A stretch of DNA of 9,452 nt from Planctomycetaceae bacterium (lineage in GTDB: Bacteria > Planctomycetota > Planctomycetia > Planctomycetales > Planctomycetaceae). Both the position numbers and the translations under genes were made by a program. The stretch spans positions 1 to 9,452 of the forward strand of contig JAGQQQ010000627.1 in assembly GCA_020426125.1 (NCBI GenBank). The letters are read 5' to 3'. The notes beneath the pieces were generated by a model. It was given only the letters and a program-made list of their open reading frames with translations, had not been told where the DNA came from and did no database searches. Below, in pieces: positions 7,278 to 9,452 of the stretch (positions are counted from its first letter, which is position 1; each line of letters begins with the position of its first letter).

Positions 7278-8831
7278 CTATCGCTTCCCTGTCTTGATGT
7301 TGGTTAGAGAGTCGAAGGGGAAGTTGGCTTCCCCTTTGCCTGTTCCACCAACTGAATCTCCACGGGTTGACGACGGGGCGAGCCGGTCCATCATCTCTTG
7401 AATCCGTCGTCGGTCTCCTTCATCGGGATCCGTCTCCGCGAGAGCTGTTTCCAAGGCCGCTTGAGCCTGTTCCGTATGCCCTAAAGACTCCAAGGTGATG
7501 GCCCATTGAATATGGACGACCGTGAGCGATGGCGTCTCTTGCCGGGCGTGATGCCACAGCAGCAAAGGTTCCTTCCAGACCGGCAGATAGCCGAGCGTCG
7601 ACCAGGCGGCCACTGCGAGGAGAGCCGTGCTGAGAATTGTCGCGAGAGCAGTCGATGCCGACGCGGACCGCCCGCGAAGCTTGTGGAGCAATTGTGAGGC
7701 TCCGCCAACGGCTAGCGCGAAGAAGGGAACACACGGCAAATACAAATACCGGTCGTTCATCAGTGTCGTGATGGGAAAGAAATTCAGCACCGGGAACAAC
7801 AGCAGCAACCACGTTGCGACCCCAAACGCCAACCACGGAAATCGTTCGCGGACCTTCCAGGCGAATCCCATGATCGCTCCCCAGGAGATCAGGGAGGCCG
7901 CGATCAGCAGCGCGATCCCTTCGGTCGGCGGATCGTACAGGACATTCAGATTCACGGGCCAAATCAGCATCGCGACGTAACGCCAAAGGAGCGTGGAATC
8001 GATCGCAATGATCCAAAGTTTGCTGTTGCCAATGTGTGAGCGGACACCACCAACGATCGTCGTTTGCGCGGACATCGTCACCAGAATCAGCATCACGCAC
8101 AGGAACATCGGCACCACTTGCCGAGGGATGCTCTCAGCCGGTTTCTTGCGGGCAATAAACACGTCGTACGCCACGACGATCGGAGGAACAACAACGGCCG
8201 CGGCTTTACTCAGAAGCGCGAGGATCAACCACAAAATCCCCCAGCCCTCGTCTCGGGATGTCCGGTCCGTCTTCAGCCAGCAGATCAGACTAGCCAACAT
8301 GAACGTGGCGGATAGCAGTGTTTTACGCGACGAAACCCAGGCCACGGTTTCCACCTGCACAGGATGCAAGGCGAACAACGCGGCGGCGGTCCAGGCCACC
8401 CAGTCGTTGCTGGTGAGTTGGCGAAGGAGCAGAAACACAAGGATGGCATTGATGCCGTGCAGCAGCAAATTGGTGACGTGATATCCGCCGGGCCACATGC
8501 CCCACAGTGTGTGCTCGACGAGAAACGTCCCGATCGTCAGCGGAGCAAAGTTGCGAGCCACTGGTTCGGTGGCAATGCGGTACAGATTGACCGGATGCCA
8601 ACTCTTAATCAGGTCATTGCGAACGATGTACCAGGTATCGTCCCAATTGAGAAAGTCGAACGAGGCGACCGGGAAATAGACGGCGACCGTCAGGACGAAC
8701 AGTCCGATCACCGGCCAGCGATGGTCCGCCAACTCCCGCGCGAAACCGGAGACGGCATCGCGGAGCCCGCGTCCCGATTGAGTCGGCTTGTTGAATTCCG
8801 TGGGTTCACAGGTCGCCGGCAAGTCGGTCAT
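7278..8831 (-). CDS. Multi-pass membrane GT-C-type glycosyltransferase-like protein (TMTC/ArnT-like) with TPR-like C-terminus
   Basis: This 517-residue integral membrane protein resembles the TMTC/ArnT-like GT-C superfamily, which moves sugars from polyprenyl-phosphate carriers to proteins or lipids on the outer face of the cytoplasmic membrane. The N-terminus is cytosolic and polar, followed by a first membrane helix (about 39-58). The next loop carries NWDD (62-65), matching the catalytic acidic motif of the first periplasmic loop in GT-C enzymes. About ten more hydrophobic segments follow (near 122-138, 146-157, 171-187, 198-224, 239-257, 276-294, 304-324, 331-350, 364-380 and 393-413). 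LHPVQVETVAWVSSRK (155-170) and NDRYLYLP (359-366) are the segments most like TMTC proteins. The C-terminal 100 residues are soluble, with one TPR-like helical pair (about 434-466) and a disordered Gly/Ser tail, much shorter than the TPR arrays of true TMTCs. Acceptor and sugar cannot be told. The ATG at 8829-8831 is the likely start; no Shine-Dalgarno is evident. It ends 16 bases from the uvrA stop. Confidence 0.75.
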   Translation of the reverse strand: MTDLPATCEPTEFNKPTQSGRGLRDAVSGFARELADHRWPVIGLFVLTVAVYFPVASFDFLNWDDTWYIVRNDLIKSWHPVNLYRIATEPVARNFAPLTIGTFLVEHTLWGMWPGGYHVTNLLLHGINAILVFLLLRQLTSNDWVAWTAAALFALHPVQVETVAWVSSRKTLLSATFMLASLICWLKTDRTSRDEGWGILWLILALLSKAAAVVVPPIVVAYDVFIARKKPAESIPRQVVPMFLCVMLILVTMSAQTTIVGGVRSHIGNSKLWIIAIDSTLLWRYVAMLIWPVNLNVLYDPPTEGIALLIAASLISWGAIMGFAWKVRERFPWLAFGVATWLLLLFPVLNFFPITTLMNDRYLYLPCVPFFALAVGGASQLLHKLRGRSASASTALATILSTALLAVAAWSTLGYLPVWKEPLLLWHHARQETPSLTVVHIQWAITLESLGHTEQAQAALETALAETDPDEGDRRRIQEMMDRLAPSSTRGDSVGGTGKGEANFPFDSLTNIKTGKR

Positions 8832-8835
8832 CGCT

Positions 8836-8865
8836 ATCGATTTCTATCACCGCCAGATCGATTTC
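8836..8865. repeat. 9-base direct repeat ATCGATTTC upstream of the membrane protein start
   Basis: ATCGATTTC is present at 8836-8844 and 8857-8865, 21 bases apart, about two helical turns. It lies 5-34 bases upstream of the membrane protein ATG on the minus strand, where it reads GAAATCGAT. The position suits an operator or a leader RNA element, but the repeat is short and no regulator family is recognised. Confidence 0.3.
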
Positions 8866-8878
8866 CGCACGCATCAAG

Positions 8879-8905
8879 CCCGTTTAGCGGGTGCCCTCCG
8901 GGCAC
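8879..8905. repeat. Paired stem-loops, possible extragenic palindromic element
   Basis: Bases 8891-8896 (GTGCCC) pair with 8900-8905 (GGGCAC) around loop TCC. Just before it, CCCG (8879-8882) can pair with CGGG (8888-8891) around a five-base loop, sharing base 8891. The compact adjacent palindromes in a noncoding spacer resemble dispersed REP-like elements. Copy number elsewhere in the genome cannot be seen from here, and a terminator or leader structure for the downstream gene is also possible. Confidence 0.35.
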
Positions 8906-8970
8906 ACCGTGTTGACTGATGCCCCGGATTCCAACTCGATGATGTCGAGAGTTCAAGAATGGTCTTCCGA

Positions 8971-8998
8971 ACCCTATCTCAGGCGGGCATGTTGTCAA
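8971..8998 (-). promoter_or_regulatory. Weak candidate promoter of the membrane protein gene
   Basis: On the minus strand TTGACA (8993-8998), a perfect -35 match, is followed after 16 bases by TAGGGT (8971-8976), only a partial -10. An alternative is TTGAAC with TGGAAT 17 bases later. The 183-base gap makes a separate promoter plausible, but neither candidate is strong, and the TTGACA overlaps the hairpin at 8985-9012. Confidence 0.25.
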
Positions 8999-9012
8999 AA
9001 CGCGACATGCCG
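8985..9012 (-). terminator. Hairpin immediately after the histidine kinase stop codon
   Basis: Bases 8985-8992 (CGGGCATGT without its third G counted twice: C, GGCATGT) pair with 9005-9012 (ACATGCC, G), giving eight base pairs around a twelve-base loop that can close further by a G-C and G-T pair. It starts three bases after the minus-strand stop of the kinase gene (9015-9017), the expected place for a 3' end. No U-tract follows on the minus strand, so a classic intrinsic terminator is not proven. Confidence 0.35.
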
Positions 9013-9014
9013 TT

Positions 9015-9452
9015 TCAAGCCGACGGAGCCGAAAAATTTGCGGGTTGGAGCGAGTTTGCCGGTTGTGCTAAGCGAGGAAACCGGACCCGAAACAGGCTGC
9101 CCCGACCGAGTTCGCTCTCCAGTTCAATTTCGCCGCCGAACAGTTGCACAAGATGTTTGACGATTGCCAGTCCGAGGCCCGTTCCCCCGACGCCCCCCCG
9201 GGTTCGAGCCTTGTCGATGCGGTAGAAGCGTTCGAAGATCCGCTCTCGATGCTCGGCGGCGATTCCGATGCCGTGGTCTTCCACTTCAACAATCACTTCT
9301 CCCGAGGTTCCATGACAGCGGATCTCAACCTGCCCATGCTCCGGGGAGTAATTGATTGCGTTGGTGATCAAGTTATCGAAGACGGTCAACAGCCCACTCC
9401 GGTCGGCATTGACGAACAACTCCTCATCGAGCGGAGCCATGACCAGGGAGAC
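9015..9452 (-). CDS. Sensor histidine kinase, C-terminal ATPase domain (PhoR-like; 5' truncated by window edge)
   Basis: This is the catalytic ATP-binding (HATPase_c) domain of a two-component sensor kinase, which phosphorylates its own His and passes the phosphate to a response regulator. The frame is open through the right edge, so the sensor and His-containing dimerisation domains lie outside; the ATG at 9438-9440 is internal. Counting from that Met, the N box is DNLITNAINYSP (22-33), the G1 box DHGIGI (55-60), the F box ERIFERFYRID (66-76) and the G2 box GGTGLGLAIVKH (85-96), followed by GRGSLFRVRFP (112-122). FERFYRIDKARTR followed by GGTGLGLAIVKH is closest to the PhoR/WalK type of kinase. 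A short tail with a repeated QPAN (126-129 and 132-135) follows the domain and is probably disordered. PhoR-like is a resemblance only; without the N-terminal part and the partner regulator the stimulus cannot be assigned. Confidence 0.9.
   Translation of the reverse strand, partial: VSLVMAPLDEELFVNADRSGLLTVFDNLITNAINYSPEHGQVEIRCHGTSGEVIVEVEDHGIGIAAEHRERIFERFYRIDKARTRGGVGGTGLGLAIVKHLVQLFGGEIELESELGRGSLFRVRFPRLAQPANSLQPANFSAPSA

Larger units (their letters stand above)
8832..9014. other. Intergenic region between the histidine kinase and the membrane protein genes
   Basis: The 183 bases between these two minus-strand genes are noncoding as far as I can see. They contain a hairpin directly after the kinase stop (8985-9012), a possible -35 TTGACA on the minus strand, a pair of stem-loops at 8879-8905, a small inverted repeat CTCGA-TGATG-TCGAG (8935-8949) and a 9-base direct repeat (ATCGATTTC, 8836-8844 and 8857-8865). 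The density of small structures suggests that the two genes are separate transcription units. Confidence 0.55.

Noticed and set aside
7420..8100. A 226-codon minus-strand frame within the membrane protein gene
   Set aside because: It is an alternative frame of the GT-C-like gene; the hydrophobic periodic pattern and family motifs are in the other frame.
8891..9160. An 89-codon plus-strand frame overlapping the spacer and the histidine kinase end
   Set aside because: Most of it is antisense to the conserved kinase C-terminus, and it shows no motif or ribosome binding site.
1..9452. A defence island, CRISPR array or mobile element
   Set aside because: All recognised genes are housekeeping or signalling types; no transposase, integrase, tRNA-linked attachment site, spacer-repeat array or toxin-antitoxin pair was seen.

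Overview
The window looks like a stretch of a moderately GC-rich bacterial chromosome, most probably from a planctomycete. The reasons are the UvrA with more than two ATPase modules (double-length UvrA proteins are known in the Planctomycetes-Verrucomicrobia-Chlamydiae group), the weak or absent Shine-Dalgarno sequences, and the TMTC-like membrane glycosyltransferase. This placement is inference from gene content, not from a marker search. No rRNA, tRNA, CRISPR array, insertion sequence or phage gene was seen.

Layout. Positions 1-644 (+) hold the C-terminal ATPase half of an EttA-type ABC-F translation factor cut by the window edge. Positions 715-1956 (+) hold a complete DUF1015 protein. Convergent to it, 2162-3196 (-), is a type I-beta DAHP synthase (aroF), the first enzyme of the shikimate pathway, with all four metal ligands visible. 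A strong hairpin at 2093-2117 lies between these two gene ends. A 327-base divergent region (3197-3523) separates aroF from uvrA and carries a perfect TATAAT hexamer facing uvrA. uvrA (3524-7261, +) encodes a complete two-module UvrA followed by a third, partial module. Tail to tail with it, 16 bases away, is a 517-residue multi-pass membrane protein of the TMTC/ArnT-like GT-C type (7278-8831, -). A 183-base gap with hairpins and a short direct repeat follows, then the C-terminal ATPase domain of a PhoR-like histidine kinase (9015-9452, -) cut by the right edge.

The genes are mostly independent housekeeping functions (translation, aromatic amino acid synthesis, excision repair, envelope or protein glycosylation, signalling) rather than one pathway; ettA and the DUF1015 gene could be co-transcribed. 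The most unusual item is the third UvrA module. It keeps a Walker A motif and a UvrB-binding-like domain in an intact reading frame, but stops after the first CxxC of its zinc finger, so it cannot form a complete ATPase site by itself. I see no evidence for a larger undescribed multi-gene system here.
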